This document shows, in pieces, positions 22,757 through 34,112 of a stretch of DNA of 64,000 nucleotides (the first letter of the stretch is position 1; each line of letters begins with the position of its first letter). Where the stretch lies: contig NC_045139.1 of assembly GCF_008831285.2 (NCBI RefSeq), positions 26,700,412 through 26,764,411 on the forward strand, in the 5' to 3' direction. Source of the DNA: Nymphaea colorata. Lineage: Eukaryota; Streptophyta; Magnoliopsida; Nymphaeales; Nymphaeaceae. The notes under the pieces were generated by a model. That model was given only the letters and a program-made list of their open reading frames with translations, ran no database searches and was not told where the DNA came from. The translations under genes and the position numbers were made by a program.

Positions 22757-24902
22757 TTAGGGAAAGTTGATGTTGTACACTGGTTGCATGTTGGGGTAGA
22801 AGAGCCCGAAGTTCTGCTCTATCTCAGCTCCTGGCTTCAAGTTCTCGTTGAACAGCGCGAATACATAGGTGTCCACCGGCGTCCCTGGCCTCTTGGGCGT
22901 CCCCTGTGCCACATGGTTCACCAGGTTCTGATTGTATGTGCTTGCGTCGGACACCGTAGCGTCATAAACTTTGGCGTCCGCCGCCGCACTAGGAATGCGA
23001 GCAGCGTCCACCGCCGCACTGTATCCACTGCTCCTCCCCCTTGATGGCCAGCCACTCTCGGTGACCTTGATGGGAATGCGAGCGGCGCTGTCAAGGCCAT
23101 CAACCTTTTGCAAGCCTGGGACATCAACCTTCTCAATCGCGGAGTAAACGGTGTCCACCAGCGCATCAAAAAGGTTCCGGTACCTCAGGGAGCCGTCAGT
23201 GACCACGTCATAATTGGCTCTGAAGAGGGCGTAGTCCAAGGAAATGACGTCGTTCTGAACGTAGGCGAAGTAAGGGTAGACGGTGACCATGAGCGGCGCG
23301 CCGGTTCGGGCTAGAAATTGGACGATGGGCACCATGAAGGGCATAGCTTGTGGGGTGAAGACACCGGCAGAGGGAGGGAAGCCGGTGGTCACCGCCGTGC
23401 TGACTACTGTGGATACCTTGATCCGACCTCCAAGTCCAGCCCCCTGAATGGAATTGTATATGTTTTGCATGGCCGGAAGTACCAACTGCGCTTGGGGTCC
23501 TGGGATGAGCTCGTTGCCAACAGTGATGGACCCAAATGTGACAGCCGGGTGGGCTTGGATGTTTGTCGCGACCCACGAGCCGGCAGCCGATGGGTTGTTG
23601 GCTATGTTCTGGAGTTCGGAGTTTGGGACGGCGAGATTGACCTCGATGCCGGAGTTTCCTATTGCCTGAAGGACGTCCCGATTCGGCTCAAACAGCCTCA
23701 CCTTCCTGATGTTCTTCGATCGAAGGAGCCCGACAACCGCCGATGGTGGTGGCAGATTGTTGCCGTTTAGACCGTAGCACACCCCAACCGCCTGAGCTTC
23801 TGTGACGGAGATCAACCGGAAAGATCATCACAAACCAAATAAAACGGCTAATTGAATTTCCATCTAATTTCATGGTACAAATGCAAAACTTGTGTACCCA
23901 ATTTCAATTTTTGAAGATTGAAACTTGTAATTAAGATCGATGGTGCATGGACAAATACTTTAGAAGCCAAAACGAAGGATCTGGAGATAGATATTTAGTC
24001 CATAGTTGTGACGTTGGAGAACGTAACTAAGCGTATCGACAAGGACAGGCCAGACATGGCCCCATCAGTCAACACCAAAGATTTGGCTACAATCCATTGG
24101 CCGAATACATATAATGAGAAAAATAAAATCCTTTTAATCCGGAATAGGCCGGCATCCTAACCAAACAAGAATCTTGAAGCAAATGAGTAAAGCTAATGGC
24201 GGATGGGAGCCAAAAAAAGAAAAAAAGAAAATTCTAGAAAGGCACTCGTACAGATGTTTTATATATCCAAATGGGCACTACGTATTACAGGAACAAATTG
24301 AAAATGTTAACATAAAAATAGAATAAAAATTTGAAAATGTTAATATAAAAATAGATGACCATTGAAAGGCTTCTCGTATGTGGCTCACCCCTCTGGGCAA
24401 AAGCAGAAATCATTAAAAATTGGATGTTTAGACCAGTAAGACCAGGAAGGGAAAGCAGTTGGAATATTGGTTACATTTTCAGATTAATAAAATCTGTACA
24501 TGAAAAATGAACTTTATATACCTATATGGCTGAGAATGAGTGGTGGGATTTCTTTATTAGTTAAATAGCATGGAGAATTTTCGTTAGGAAGGTTAGAGGT
24601 TGTCCTGAACTCAAAAGAACTATTAAAAGAGGTTTAGACTAAAGCGGCAGGTCCCTGAGTATTTGTATGGTAATCAGTAACAATTGTTGCGAGACACCTT
24701 CCAAATACATTATTACTAAGTGTTTGTATGGTAATCAGTAAGTAAGAACTTCTTTTTCCTTTGGGAGCAGATAATATGTATAAAGAATCTATGTGCTTGT
24801 TGCGGGCTTACCTGCTCCATTTGGTGCTGCACTGAGCAGGCCGAGCAAAACTAATGTCACCACCAACATTGTGAAATAAAGACTCCCCCTAAGACCGGCC
24901 AT
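22757..24902 (-). CDS. GH17 glucan endo-1,3-beta-glucosidase-like protein (gene B)
   Basis: Two exons: 24902-24812 (91 bp) and 23799-22757 (1043 bp), joined across a 1012-bp intron with GTAAG donor and CACAG acceptor, give 377 residues in frame. Exon 1 encodes a signal peptide (MAGLRGSLYFTMLVVTLVLL, then GLLSAAPNGA), so the protein is secreted or apoplastic. The mature part starts at AVGVCYG, the conserved GH17 start. The acid/base Glu lies in ITVGNELIPG (about E127) and the nucleophile in IKVTESGWPSRG (about E278), matching the family signature. Family enzymes hydrolyse beta-1,3-glucans such as callose and fungal wall glucan and are often pathogenesis-related. There is no C-terminal X8/CBM43 domain. 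An insertion of about 11 residues after the nucleophile loop (YSAAVDAARIPSAAADAK) is longer than in gene C. No stops or frameshifts; likely functional. Confidence 0.93.
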
Positions 24903-24968
24903 TGCTCTTTTAGAGGAGGGTGGGATTCTTGGCTATCTCTGCCTGAATGGAAGGATACCAACCAATCT

Positions 24969-25010
24969 AATTTATAAAGGAAGAGAGGCGTGATGCAACA
25001 CAACGGTCAA
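24969..25010 (-). promoter_or_regulatory. TATA box and W-box-like site of gene B
   Basis: On the minus strand TTTATAAATTA (about 24969-24979) lies about 70 bases upstream of the ATG, and TTGACCGTTG (25001-25010) about 100 bases upstream. Both are kept at matching places before gene C (37395-37403 and 37461-37470). TTGAC is the core bound by WRKY factors in defence genes; regulation by WRKY is inferred. Confidence 0.55.
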
Positions 25011-25586
25011 TAAAGTAGGCTGCGTGATAGAGAGAGAAGAGAGATAAAGGTAGAAGATTTCTCTAAGGAGCAGGACAAATAATTAGACCACTAGGCCGCT
25101 CTCAAACGAAATCTGGTGGACCTCGTCCTCTAGCACATTTGAGTAGCAACGTCGCTTACACTTAAACTATCCGAGTTCAAATATCATGATTGTTATCATC
25201 CTCTGGTGTGTTATTCTTTTGAATTGCAAACCATAGTAAATACAACACCTGAATTAAAAAATATATCATACATCTCTGAAGAAAGATCATGAAGACATAA
25301 GGGCATGCCTAGAGTTTTTTTACGTTAAATGTGGTTTTTTGAATTAAATATTAGACCAAAAACCACACTGGCATCGACACTCGGTTATTTAACATAAAAC
25401 CTGCTGGCCTTTAGTGTGCCGAGAAGACTGGTCTTTCAAAACTACCATATACTAAGCGGTTGCCACGAAGAGGGGAAGGAACGGAGGAAAAGACGCGGAT
25501 TCAACATCATAAATGTCTACTAGAAGAGGCTATGAGCTGCCCAAATAATTCTTTAAGATTTTCCAGATAATAGCTACAAAAGTCAA

Positions 25587-25590
<4 letters not shown>

Positions 25591-25622
<32 letters not shown>
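25591..25622. repeat. (AG)n microsatellite
   Basis: An uninterrupted run of about 16 AG units. Flank C has an AG run at the corresponding place (38175-38208) and flank A has none. Confidence 0.95.
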
Positions 25623-25624
<2 letters not shown>

Positions 25625-26723
25625 GCGGTTACTGTTGTGCGTGGCGAGCAGACAAAAACCAAGTCAAGTCGGTCAATTTTGGCAACTATTAATATGAGCA
25701 AGCTTGTCTACTGCATGAGCTTCTTTTCTGCCTCTTCCTTTGCTAGTTAGATCAAGTTTTACCAAAAGAAACGAGATGAGAAAGACATAATGAAAAGTCA
25801 GTATTGTATTATATATACAGTAGTCGGATACATGCATGTAACTTGTTCTATGAGTGATCACTCTTCTAGACCTTTTTGAAAAAAGAGCGGTCACTGTTAA
25901 TTGAAACCAACTACGAATGTTTTTCATTTTGGAAAAGTTTTCATTTTGGAAAAACATTAAAAATTAGAACTCCTAAAGGAAGTAAAGCAAGGGCAAACTG
26001 TTACTTGTAGGAACTGTTTGGCAATTAAAACAACAACAAACTGTTACATGAATATGCTTCACTCTTATATGGGACAATTTGTAACTGTTCTCATTTATAA
26101 TGTCAAATGGCTATGTATGGTCATTTCTGGTGATATTAGATTAACTTGTCCTCAGTTCACATGTCACACCAACTAAAAATATCTAAAGGAAACAGTGGAA
26201 GTCAATTATGGTAGTAAGCGAGTCATAAGCAGGTACCCCAATTATCATTTCTTTTGTCTGGGTGTACCCTAGCCACCTCAACAATAGCAAAATTCTCCAT
26301 AACTCAAGTCATCGTGTTGGATTCATGACGAAAAACTTTTGAAGGGAGAATAATAATGAGCGGCTGATCTGCACCAAAATATAAATGTACGTACCCACAA
26401 TATGCTTTTAGACGTCATGACCAGATGTGAGTGACATGATTTTCCTTCTCCAGAGGAAGATTCGACAGGAAAAACCGGGACCATTGATGTCACATGTTTG
26501 AAATATTGCACAGCTATCATTTTAAATTTTTGTCCAGCTCTTATGTTTGAACGCATTGCAGAAGACTATTAATACATGAAGACTATAAGTTTGAACTTAT
26601 GCTAGTCATTGTTAATTTAGTCAAACAAAAAAGTCCTACATGATACATGCATTATTGTCATGGCCATAAATAGGATTAGTGGTCAAACTTGTAGCCTATC
26701 AAGAGACTGTAGGAGTAGGTATG

Positions 26724-27341
26724 TGAAGCTGGCTATATATGCCACTTCTGTGTATGTAATTTAGTGCGTCAATTTAAGTATGACAAAAAAAAAAGTCATG
26801 ACTAATATAAAAAGAAACTTTTTGTAGATATAAAAATGTAAACAAAAAAAAAGAAGATTTCGACATTCGACAAAGGTCAAATTTGTTAGTCTGTATATGC
26901 ATATCGTTCTGACCAATATACCCCCTTAAGCAGTAAAAAGAACATTTTCATTTTTTATCTTGTTTATAGCGTTATTTCATTATCTCATAAATATTATCTC
27001 ATTAGTGTTATCTCACACATCCATCCATTATTTCATTATCTCATGCATCCATCCGTTATCTCATTATCTCATAAGTTTTTTATCATCATATAAACATTAT
27101 CTCATACTTATGTTTGGTATTATCTTATACATTTCTCTGTTCGTTATCATATTATCTCATAAAACTTTTGTTATTTTATAAATATTATCTCATATTTATT
27201 TGTTATTTTATACCTATTTGTTATCTCACGAACCTGCATATGCATTATTTGGGCACAAAAGTAGATATACATATTGGTACTAGGGTCTCAATCCAGTAAA
27301 CACTCATTACAAATATAGAGCGGCGTACAGAACTCTCTTTC
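26724..27341 (+). mobile_element. MULE-like non-autonomous element, copy B (618 bp)
   Basis: Same element and same insertion site as 3422-4071. Flanking duplication is GTAGGTATG (26715-26723) and GTAGTTATG (27342-27350), one mismatch. The ends GAAGCTGG...GTGTATGTAA and, on the other strand, GAAAGAGAGTTC...ATATTTGTAA form weak inverted repeats. The ATCTCATA minisatellite is present but with fewer units. Sharing the site with copy A means the insertion came before flanks A and B split. Confidence 0.6.
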
Positions 27342-27902
27342 GTAGTTATGGACTTCTAGCAAGATACTGCATGCTCTTATTACATAGAATGAACATAAAC
27401 CTACATGCTGATGCTCCTCCCCTAGAACGCATCCACTGGAGGGTAGGCCTTAAGATGTACTCTCTTAGTAGGAGACCGCCATTTACCCTCACTTATTCCT
27501 ACCATTGACCATAGTTGACAGATTTTTAATCAATTTTATTCTTCCTTAGATGGTTCAAAAGGAAATGAGAACACAACTTCCAAATCTCTGTTCCCAAACC
27601 TGCCATGGTATCTTTCATTCCTTCTATCATTGACCTACTGCCATAGACATTACCAAAAAGCCTGATTTCTTTCTTGAAATGCTTCTCACCCACAAATCTC
27701 CACAGTCTCTTGGCCACCCTATGCATACGCAAAATATGATTTGTTGACTCCATCTAAAAGGCAGATGATATAGCGACCCTAATTTTCAATTTGTTTTTTT
27801 TTTTGAAATAGGATATATAAAAATAAATATCAACCAACCTGTAAGACTTTGAAACATTTTGCATCCATCACCACCAACCACAACTACACCAAAATAAACT
27901 AC

Positions 27903-28795
27903 TTGTTTTAAAAGCAAGATATTCAGTTGGTAAACCTCTCAAAAGGTGTAAAACTAAATCACCTTCATCCATGAGTTTGGATGCTATAGCCAATTGATGT
28001 GCAATAACTCTTATTTTTTGAAAATATGCATCCATTGACATGTTTCCCTTTTTTCAGATCTTGTAGTTGAGATTTCAACTGTATGACCCTAGACCATGAA
28101 TGAGCAGCATAGGAGTTCTTCAAAGCTCTGCCAAAGTTTTCAGTCCAATAATGTGAGTATAAATATTTTCATATAGTGATGACTTGATCCTACATAGTAA
28201 AATTTGATCATGTCGCAGCCAATTGATGTAGTCTTGGCTTATCTCTGTCATACCAGACTTGTATTTTCTGGTGCAGATTTTGTTCTATCAACAAACCTCA
28301 TCAGATGACATGACAGGAGTATGGGCGTGAATTGGGATTCTCATACTAAATAATTTTCAGTATTCAATTTGATGCAGAGAAAAAGTTGCAAATGATTTGG
28401 ATGTTGCAGTAAATAAGAAGAAGAAATCCCCGTATCATTATTCAGCTGACTCTCGTTTGTGTTGTAGCTTGAAGATGTTGCCATCACAGGAGCTGACTTT
28501 AACGACGATGCAGTGGCATTGATACCATAAAAGAATTCAAAACAGGGGAGAGTGAGATCAGCACACGAAGACAATGCAAGGAGATTTACGTGGTTCGATC
28601 TTTTTTATCTACATCCACGGAGTAATGATCTTCAATTTTTTTATTCTTTTCTCATTTTTTTTGTTACAACCTTCGTTATTGTAGCCATTTGGGAGTTCAA
28701 CGTTACATTCAACGTTTTAATTCTTCTTTCTCTTCATAGTCTTCTTCAATTGGAACGAGAGATCCGTTGGACTGGTTGCTTTATTTTCGTTAACA
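27903..28795 (-). mobile_element. truncated copia fragment, antisense (5' LTR plus part of gag)
   Basis: On the minus strand this holds an LTR (28795 down to 28528, start TGTTAACGAAAATAAAG, internally shortened to about 268 bp), a primer site TGGTATCAATGCC (28527-28515), and a Gag reading frame interrupted by stops and shifts (LFLCIKLNTENYLV near 28345; LHLLRGLPTEYLAFKTS near 27905-27955). It belongs to the same family as the element at 52330-57322. It stops within gag at the junction with flank B, so the rest was deleted. Confidence 0.85.
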
Positions 28796-28976
28796 ATTGC
28801 AAGGTAAATGATGGTAGTGCATCGAACGTAATAGTGGATGAATTTTTGTGCACCAGACCGAAATACTTTTTCACACTAAAAAAAGTTTTTTAAAAAAAAA
28901 ATAAAAGTAAAAAACTATAGAAGACATTGCTTTTTAATAAATTACCAATCCTTTATCCCAAGCAACTTTCTCCGAA
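28796..28976. other. short spacer, no gene
   Basis: AT-rich sequence between the copia fragment and the GH17 relic; it has a run of A residues near 28890. Probably remnant 3' flank of the broken GH17 copy. Confidence 0.4.
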
Positions 28977-29059
28977 ACTCATCAGCTAAGGTGGTTGAAT
29001 ATTCTCAGGGAAAGTTGATGTTGTACACTGATTGCATGTTGGGGTAGAAGAAACCGAAG
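28977..29059 (-). pseudogene. GH17 C-terminal relic
   Basis: The minus strand encodes the last 17-18 residues of the glucanase (FGFFYPNMQSVYNINFP then TGA at 29007-29005) and the start of the 3' flank (CTCATCAGC and AAGGTGGTTGAATATTC), closely matching gene B. It is cut off exactly where a TGTTGG-starting LTR-like sequence begins (29060). No further exon 2 sequence was found up to 34100, so the rest of this copy is deleted. It proves that the array once held another GH17 gene between B and C. Confidence 0.85.
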
Positions 29060-29450
29060 TGTTGGAGCTTTGCAAGGAATCTAGATAGCGCACAAACGAA
29101 AATGCAGAAATCGAAAAACAAACATTCATGATTCATGTGTTTCAAATAGGGCGGAAGTAGAACTTGTAGAGGCGACCGCCGACTGAATGTCGGCGGCTGT
29201 GGGAAGAACAGCTACAGTCCCCATAGAGTCGTTCCCCTGCGGAGGTAGCGGCGGCGGCGGCAATGGGTTTCTCTCCTCAGCCATAGCAGCCCAGTGACGG
29301 GGACAGACAACTCACGTATGGCTAAAGGGACCGATTACTCAAACGGTAAAAAACTTGATGTGTCTCACACCAACACAAGACACAAGTATTTATACTTAAG
29401 GGTTCAAAACGGATATGGACCCGTATCGACGTAGGACTATCCAGATGGGG
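29060..29450 (-). mobile_element. inverted, truncated LTR-like fragment
   Basis: Read on the minus strand the piece ends GCTCCAACA at the GH17 relic and contains a TATA-like AAGTATAAATAC near 29385-29396, followed by a GC-rich segment with a 52-codon open frame (ATG at 29284, TGA at 29126). The orientation is opposite to the copia pol that starts at about 29450, and it does not match that element's 3' LTR (32296-32792), so it belongs to a different element. Confidence 0.5.
29126..29284 (-). other. 52-codon open frame in LTR-like fragment
   Basis: The frame starts MAEERNPLPPPPLPPQGNDS and ends ...FETHES, Pro-rich then Ser/Thr/Ala-rich. It lies about 110 bases downstream of the TATA-like box on the same strand and has a GC content well above its surroundings. 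It could be the start of a retroelement gag or a captured exon. No function is claimed. Confidence 0.3.
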
Positions 29451-29457
29451 AAATCTC

Positions 29458-30222
29458 ATGTTTGAAGGAAGGAAAGTTGAGTCAATATATGTCTTGTCAG
29501 CAGAAACAGCATATATTGACAAAGCAAAGAAGCATGACACTGCAGATATCTGGCATGAGAGACTCGCTCATGTTGGATACAACAAACTTCGAGAGATGTC
29601 TAATAAGGGGCAGTTGATTGGTCTGCCCAAGCTTGAGGTACGAACGGACAAAGTATGCCGAGGATGTCAGTATGGAAAGGCGCACAGGAGGCCATACAAA
29701 GAATCAAAATATAGAGCTAAAGCGTCATTCGAGCTTGTGCATTCAGACGTATTCGGCAAAGTACCAGACCCATCAGTTGGAGGTAAGTGGTATTTTATCA
29801 CTTTTATTGATGATTTTTCGATATATACTTGAGTCTATTTTATAAAAGAAAAGTCTGAAGCACTTGAAAATTTTAAAGAGTTTCACCAGATGGTGAAAAA
29901 TGAACTTGGGCATAGAATTTGGTGTCTACGAACCGATAATGGTGGCGAATATACATCCAATATGTTTATGACATACATGAGGCAACATGGTATTCAAAGA
30001 CAATTCACATGTGCCTATACACCACAGCAAAATGGAATGGCAGAAAGGAAAAATCGCCACATAGCAGAAACATGTCGAAGCATGATGCATGCAAAGAACA
30101 TGCCACCAAGATTTTGGGTCGAGCGTGTCAGCACCGCTGTATACGTAATTAATCGACTACCAATGACGAGATTTAATTTAAGTCTCCATATGAAATGCTC
30201 CATAAAAAGAAGCCATATGTGA
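29458..30222 (+). pseudogene. copia 2 integrase region (stop and frameshift)
   Basis: The translation shows the pre-integrase zinc region (DIWHERLAHVGYNKLREM, then CRGCQYGKAHR) and the integrase core with catalytic acidic residues in ELVHSDVFGK, RTDNGGEY and QQNGMAERKNRH. A TGA at 29830-29832 interrupts the frame after DDFSIYT, and the frame shifts near 30195 before joining the reverse transcriptase frame. Integrase would insert the cDNA into the genome. This copy is broken. Confidence 0.88.
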
Positions 30223-32333
30223 GTTATTTTAGAGTATTTGGTTGTATTTGTTATGTTTTTATACCTGAGCAGCACAGGACTAAGTTCGACAAAAAGGCAC
30301 AAAGGTGTGTCTTTGTCGGATATGACCCATATCGAAAAGGATGGAGATGTGCTAATCCTAGCACAGGACAAGTTTATGTTTCTCGCGACGTCATCTTCGA
30401 TGAAGCATCGTCGTGGTGGTCAGAAAAGAAGAAGACGCTTCCAGTTTCTCCAATGCTTGAGAGAGATGTTCAAAACAAAATACAATTTGAGATGAATCAA
30501 GGAGAGCCTGAGCTTGAAGACACAGAAGCAAGACAGCCAGATAAAGAAGTTCATTGCCCAAGACAAGAAGAACGTACAGATCCATGGAGAATAGGAGTCA
30601 GTCCAATCCAACAAAGAACTGCAAAAGAAGAAAGACCATCACAATTTGAAGAGCCAAAAGGAGCAACGATAGCTCTAAGAAGATCAACGAGAATACCAAA
30701 ACCAAATCCAAAGTATGTAGATGCAGACTGTGCCATCATGGAGGAGATCGAGCGAGCTTCTTTTGAAGAAGCAAAAGATGTTGAAAAGTGGCAATCAGCA
30801 ATGAAAGATGAAATAAAGGCATTGGAGCATAACGAAACTTGGGAGCTCGTACCAAAGCCTGCAGAAGTAAAGCCCATTACTTGTAAATGGGTTTACAAAA
30901 TAAAAAGAAAGACAGATGACTCAGTTGATAGATATAAGCCTCGACTAGTCGTGAGAGGATTTTCTCAGCAGTATAATATTGATTTTGAAGAAACTTTTAG
31001 TCTTGTTGCTAAGATCACATCCGTACGTATTCTGATAGCCATTGCTGCAAGCAAATTCTGGAAGCTATGGCAAATGGATGTGAAAAATGCTTTCTTATAT
31101 GGAGATCTCGATCATGAAATCTATATGAAGCAGCTTGAAGGATTCAAATCTTCAAACAAGCCAAACTACGTCTGCAAGCTAAGAAAAACACTCTATGGAC
31201 TGAAGCAAACACCTAGAGCATGGTATGGAAAAATAGTTGAGTTTTTGGTGTTTAGTGGACTTCAAGTCTCTTCAGCAGATTCAAGTCTCTTCGTCAAGGC
31301 AAGAGGTACGAAACTTACTATCTTGTTAATTTCTGTTGATGATTTAATTATCACTGGAGATGACAATGAAGAAATTAATCTTATTCGTGAACATCTCATG
31401 GTGAGATTTGAAATGAAAGAGCTGAGAGAGTTGCGACACTTCCTTGGATTGGAAATTGATGATGAATCTAGAGGACTATTTTTAAGTCAAAAGAAGTATG
31501 CTCATGACTTACTACGTAAGTATGGTATGCTCAGTTGCAAACCTATCTCAACATCAATTGAGATAAATGCAAAACTTAGAGTTGATGAAAGAGACAGGCT
31601 GGACGATGTTACTATGTATCGACAACTGATTGAAAGCCTAATCTACTTAACATTAAGAAGACCAGACATTGCCTATGCAGTTGGTGTTGTGAGCAGGTTT
31701 ATGCAAACTCCAAGGAAGCCACATTTAGAAGCACTAAAAAAAATATTAAGGTATATCAAAGGAACTCTTGACTTTGGTATACTTTATGAGAAGGGAACAA
31801 CTTGTCAAGTTGTTGGTCATTGTGATGCGGATTATGCTGGAGACTTATCAACTCGAAGATCAACCACTGGATATACGTTTAGTCTTGGAAGTGGTGCAAT
31901 TTCATGGTGCAGTAAGAGACAGCCGACAGTTTCACTGTTTACAACCGAAGCAGAGTATAGAGCAGCATCTCAAGCAGCACAAGAATGTGTGTGGTTGATG
32001 CGACTACTGAAAAACATCAAACAAAATGTGGATTATGCAGTCAGAATATACTGCGATAATCAAAGTGCAGTCAGACTTGCAGAAAATCCTGTCTTCTATG
32101 CTCGAACAAAACACATAGAAGTAAAACATCATTTTATCAGAGAAAAGGTACTCAGAGGAAAAATTCAATTGCAGCCAATCGCTTCAGAAGATCAAGTTGC
32201 TGACATTTTTACCAAAGGCCTGCCAGTGCAAAAGTTCACCAAGTTTCGAAGAATGTTAAGAGTCATGAGTCGAGAGTCGGTAATGAGGGGGAGATTGTCA
32301 AGAGTCATCACCGACTCTCTCGAACAGTCTTGA
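30195..32333 (+). CDS. copia 2 reverse transcriptase-RNase H open frame (712 codons)
   Basis: One long open frame carries the integrase C-terminal part ([15 protein letters not shown]), the RT domain ([35 protein letters not shown]) and RNase H ([47 protein letters not shown]). The active-site box usually YVDD reads SVDD ([12 protein letters not shown]): both Asp remain but the Tyr is Ser. The enzymes would copy element RNA into DNA and degrade the RNA strand. The frame is not joined to an intact integrase or gag, so it is not an autonomous element. The frame runs a little into the 3' LTR. Confidence 0.88.
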   Translation: MLHKKKPYVSYFRVFGCICYVFIPEQHRTKFDKKAQRCVFVGYDPYRKGWRCANPSTGQVYVSRDVIFDEASSWWSEKKKTLPVSPMLERDVQNKIQFEMNQGEPELEDTEARQPDKEVHCPRQEERTDPWRIGVSPIQQRTAKEERPSQFEEPKGATIALRRSTRIPKPNPKYVDADCAIMEEIERASFEEAKDVEKWQSAMKDEIKALEHNETWELVPKPAEVKPITCKWVYKIKRKTDDSVDRYKPRLVVRGFSQQYNIDFEETFSLVAKITSVRILIAIAASKFWKLWQMDVKNAFLYGDLDHEIYMKQLEGFKSSNKPNYVCKLRKTLYGLKQTPRAWYGKIVEFLVFSGLQVSSADSSLFVKARGTKLTILLISVDDLIITGDDNEEINLIREHLMVRFEMKELRELRHFLGLEIDDESRGLFLSQKKYAHDLLRKYGMLSCKPISTSIEINAKLRVDERDRLDDVTMYRQLIESLIYLTLRRPDIAYAVGVVSRFMQTPRKPHLEALKKILRYIKGTLDFGILYEKGTTCQVVGHCDADYAGDLSTRRSTTGYTFSLGSGAISWCSKRQPTVSLFTTEAEYRAASQAAQECVWLMRLLKNIKQNVDYAVRIYCDNQSAVRLAENPVFYARTKHIEVKHHFIREKVLRGKIQLQPIASEDQVADIFTKGLPVQKFTKFRRMLRVMSRESVMRGRLSRVITDSLEQS

Positions 32334-32792
32334 GTCTCCTTTAGTAAGTCGGTGGATGTCATAGTCGGTGCTTGTGTGGAAGTCATCACCGACTTCCTCT
32401 CCCTATAAATAGGGACGTTGGGGCTTTTTGTTAGAGTGCGTAAAAAATTGTGAGGTTGAGTGATCTTGGTGCTCACTGTGTGAGTTGGGGTGTGTGCTCA
32501 ATTTATGAGCTAGAGTGTGTTAGCTCGTGTGTTCACTTTGTGAACTCGAGTTAAAGTTTCAAGTGTATGCTGCAAGGCGTTGGGTATGTAAGCTCACTGC
32601 GTGAGTCGAGGTGAGTTTTCTTAAGCCCTCTTTTGTAATATCCAGTTTGATGAATAAATAGTTTACTTGTTTAAGTATACTTTGCCAAGTTATTATTAAG
32701 TATCAGTTTGGACGTCGAGACTCTGTTAGATTTTTTCCGCATAAATTTGAGTTTGTAGCTAAGTTATAGGACCCGCATTACGTTTTCCAACA
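32296..32792 (+). repeat. copia 2, 3' LTR
   Basis: Starts TGTCAAGAGTCATCACC directly after the purine tract GAGGGGGAGAT and ends TTTTCCAACA. Contains TATA-like CCTATAAATAGGG (about 32401-32413), followed by short repeated phrases around CTCACTGTGTGAG, GTTCACTTTGTGAACTC and CTCACTGCGTGAG (32470-32610). No second copy occurs in the window. Confidence 0.75.
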
Positions 32793-33800
32793 AAAAGATC
32801 TCAAGGATGGACCCATGCACCCCGGCTCATGTATAGGGATGCTTCCCCATATTCACAGGATCTCATAGAGATCTTTAAAATCATGCAACTTTACAGCCAG
32901 AGTTTGAGAGGAAAAAAATAAAAGAAAAGCTTCTTTGGCTCAGGAAAGGGAAACAAAAAAAAAAGGGTTCTAGATTGGGGTTGCAAACAAATTTGACTTG
33001 GAACATGCTTCTAGAAAATGAAAACCGCACTGTTTTCATTAATCTCAAAATCAAAACTTTCACCTGCTTCTTGTTCGCCGTTCACTTGAGGCAGAGGCTA
33101 AGAGAGGGCTCTGTTTTCTCCTGTTGATTATGTAATATGCACACAACACCATAGGAACCCTCATTCTAGACAGGATCAACATTCAACAGAAAAAGTTAGA
33201 AACAAATGGGAAAAAAGAAAGCAAAAAACGAAATAAAGCAATTTCACTTACCTACTGAGGCATTTCCTCTCCCTCTCTCTTTTCTTCTTGGTCCCTTGTT
33301 CCTCATTTCTCTTGTCCTTTTGTGCTGTCTCGATCTAGCAATTTTATTTTTCTGTGTCAAACATGATGAGAAGTCATGAAGTGTAAACATAAGGCACCGC
33401 TAATGCCAAGGCGATGATAGAGCAGTGCTTCTTCAGCGTGTGGTGCGAAGGAGACGAAGCGGCAGTTTTGAAGAGAAGATGAAAACATGCTAACCTTCTC
33501 CCAAAAAGAGAAAATCAGATTTAGTCCTCGATTTATTGAAAATTTTGAAAAAAAGCTTTCAGATCCTCTTTTCGTGACGACTTATGTTGTTCCTGTGCAA
33601 AGAGGCATTGTGGTGACGGCCGGAAAAGCTGTCAACATATCCCCCTTCTCTTGCAGTGTTAGAGACGTACAGGGGCAGCCTGGAAGTGCTCCACAGGAAG
33701 ACTTTCTTTCCAGCTACTTGAGAAGGCATCCTTCTATTCCTCACTCTCTGCGAGCCCCTTTGCGTTTTCTATTAACCCGCCGGACCATAAGAAGCCTGTC

Positions 33801-33841
<41 letters not shown>

Positions 33842-34112
33842 TCTACAGATTGGGTGATAAAGAATTAAAGATGGAGACAACCGAGAGAGAAAAAAAAGAG
33901 AGAGAGAGAGAGAATGAATGATTGAGAAGGGAAAATGCAAAGAAAGATGAAGAGAAAAAAAGGGAGACAGGAGAGAAATAGAGAGATGCATTTGGAGTTA
34001 AAAATGGCGTGAGATTTAGGAATTCAAAGAGGTCACAAGACTTATATCATTCCTAGTTAACTTAGGAATGGTTCCTCAAATATGTTAAATTCCTATGAGA
34101 CCTAGTTCCTAT
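32793..34112. other. no gene recognised; AG-rich tracts
   Basis: Mixed spacer with an open frame of 105 codons at 33487-33804 (plus; starts MLTFSQKEKIRFSPRFIENF) that I do not recognise. It is followed directly by an uninterrupted (GA)n run at 33801-33837 and purine-rich imperfect AGAG sequence to about 33990. The frame may be chance: it ends at the microsatellite and has no supporting splice or promoter signal. Confidence 0.4.
33801..33837. repeat. (GA)n microsatellite
   Basis: About 18 GA units without interruption, followed by further interrupted AGAG runs near 33894-33913. Confidence 0.95.

Larger units (their letters stand above)
25095..27903. repeat. segmental duplication, flank copy B
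   Basis: The upstream flank of gene B is colinear with flank A (1719 to about 4625) and flank C, with many small indels. Landmarks: GTTAAATGTGGTTTTTT near 25326, AACATAAAACCTGCTGGCCT near 25391, the MULE-like copy at 26724, and the CACCACCAACCACAACTACACC site near 27870. It ends abruptly where the antisense copia fragment starts at about 27903. No gene lies in it; the open frames shown by its AT-rich sequence do not match between copies. Confidence 0.85.
29450..32792 (+). mobile_element. Ty1/copia retrotransposon 2, 5'-truncated
   Basis: It retains GAG-pre-integrase, integrase, reverse transcriptase, RNase H and a 3' LTR (32296-32792). The 5' LTR, gag and protease are missing; sequence starts mid-polyprotein at about 29455, next to the inverted LTR fragment. 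The RT-RNase H part is by far the best-preserved retrotransposon frame in the window. Confidence 0.9.

Noticed and set aside
22918-23770. Several long open frames on both strands inside GH17 gene B (for example 150 codons at 23318-23770)
   Set aside because: They are shadows of the GC-rich glucanase exon in other frames; the matching region of gene C does not preserve them.
33487-33804. 105-codon plus-strand frame as a small gene
   Set aside because: No family recognised; it ends in the GA microsatellite and has no supporting signals, so it is mentioned only in the spacer entry.
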